Notes under the pieces: generated by a model
What the model saw: the letters and a program-made list of their open reading frames with translations, nothing else
Told to the model about the DNA's origin: nothing
Database searches by the model: none
Position numbers and translations under genes: made by a program
Shown: in pieces, positions 55,682-55,837 of the stretch
Layout of the letters: each line of letters begins with the position of its first letter
Numbering within the stretch: the stretch's first letter is position 1
Assembly (NCBI RefSeq): GCF_013328345.1
Contig: NZ_JABULX010000028.1
Location: 1 to 55,837 of the forward strand
DNA: 55,837 bases
Source: Marinifaba aquimaris
GTDB lineage: Bacteria; Pseudomonadota; Gammaproteobacteria; Enterobacterales; Alteromonadaceae
Reading direction: 5' to 3'

Positions 55682-55837
55682 CTAGATAGGCGAGCCACAC
55701 GTTATTTGCCTAAATATACGATTAAACTTGTATTTATTATCTAATACAGGCAATGGCATTGCTGGGTCTATCGGCCAGACTTCCCACGGTTTGGTAATTT
55801 CGGCTTGTGGTTTATCAAAGGCAAAATTAAACGCTTC
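55682..55837 (-). CDS. C-terminal end of a gene cut by the window edge
   Basis: The minus-strand frame is open from the right edge to a TAG at 55684-55682, 51 codons. The translated end is Pro-, Trp- and Ile-rich (KPWEVWPIDPAMPLPV, then RIFRQITCGSPI). It is on the same strand as the T6SS-associated operon, 115 bp upstream of the TPR-like gene, and so may belong to that cluster. No family was recognised. Confidence 0.45.
   Translation of the reverse strand, partial: EAFNFAFDKPQAEITKPWEVWPIDPAMPLPVLDNKYKFNRIFRQITCGSPI

Overview
This AT-rich window looks like chromosome from a marine gammaproteobacterium, most likely of the Alteromonadales. The evidence is the conserved block thrS-infC-rpmI-rplT-pheST-ihfA, gammaproteobacterial versions of RsmF, RoxA/YcfD, PpiC, Acs, PfkA and AnmK, and a giant YD/cadherin-like protein of a kind met in that group. 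The taxonomic placement is inference from gene content; no 16S rRNA or tRNA gene was seen.

Left part (1-24.9 kb): a single uninterrupted minus-strand reading frame of 7935 codons takes up about 43% of the window. It encodes an RHS/YD-repeat polymorphic-toxin-like protein. A block of about 3700 residues of cadherin-like/putative-Ig repeats (about 3010-6760) sits between two YD-repeat blocks (about 165-3005 and 6785-7150). A LysM module (7188-7236), a Gly/Ala-rich hydrophobic stretch and an unassigned C-terminal domain follow. Two bases after its stop, with its own good ribosome binding site, lies a small two-helix membrane protein in the position of a cognate immunity gene. Beyond it are copies of a short repeated motif reminiscent of REP-associated transposase ends.

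Centre (24.9-43.5 kb): ordinary genes. They are a HI0933-type flavoprotein, a secreted CE2-like esterase, and an ibpA-type small heat-shock gene with a sigma32-like promoter and a ROSE-type RNA thermometer. Next come rsmF, a possible operon of P-loop kinase/NhaC antiporter/anmK/periplasmic binding protein, and the translation operon in which infC starts at AUA. Then come a START-domain protein, a fructosamine-kinase-like protein, a CPXCG zinc-ribbon protein and ribE.

Right part (43.5-55.8 kb): a MATE exporter, pfkA, a run ppiC-roxA-GNAT-globin (the globin carries an in-frame TAG at codon 25), and acs. At the end is a tightly packed minus-strand operon containing a DUF2169 protein, a ketosynthase-fold protein, a HEAT-like protein resembling TIGR02270, and a membrane-anchored TPR-like protein. 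This combination is typical of type VI secretion effector-loading (PAAR/VgrG accessory) loci; the cluster runs off the right edge. Whether this locus and the giant YD protein at the other end are functionally connected cannot be told from the window.
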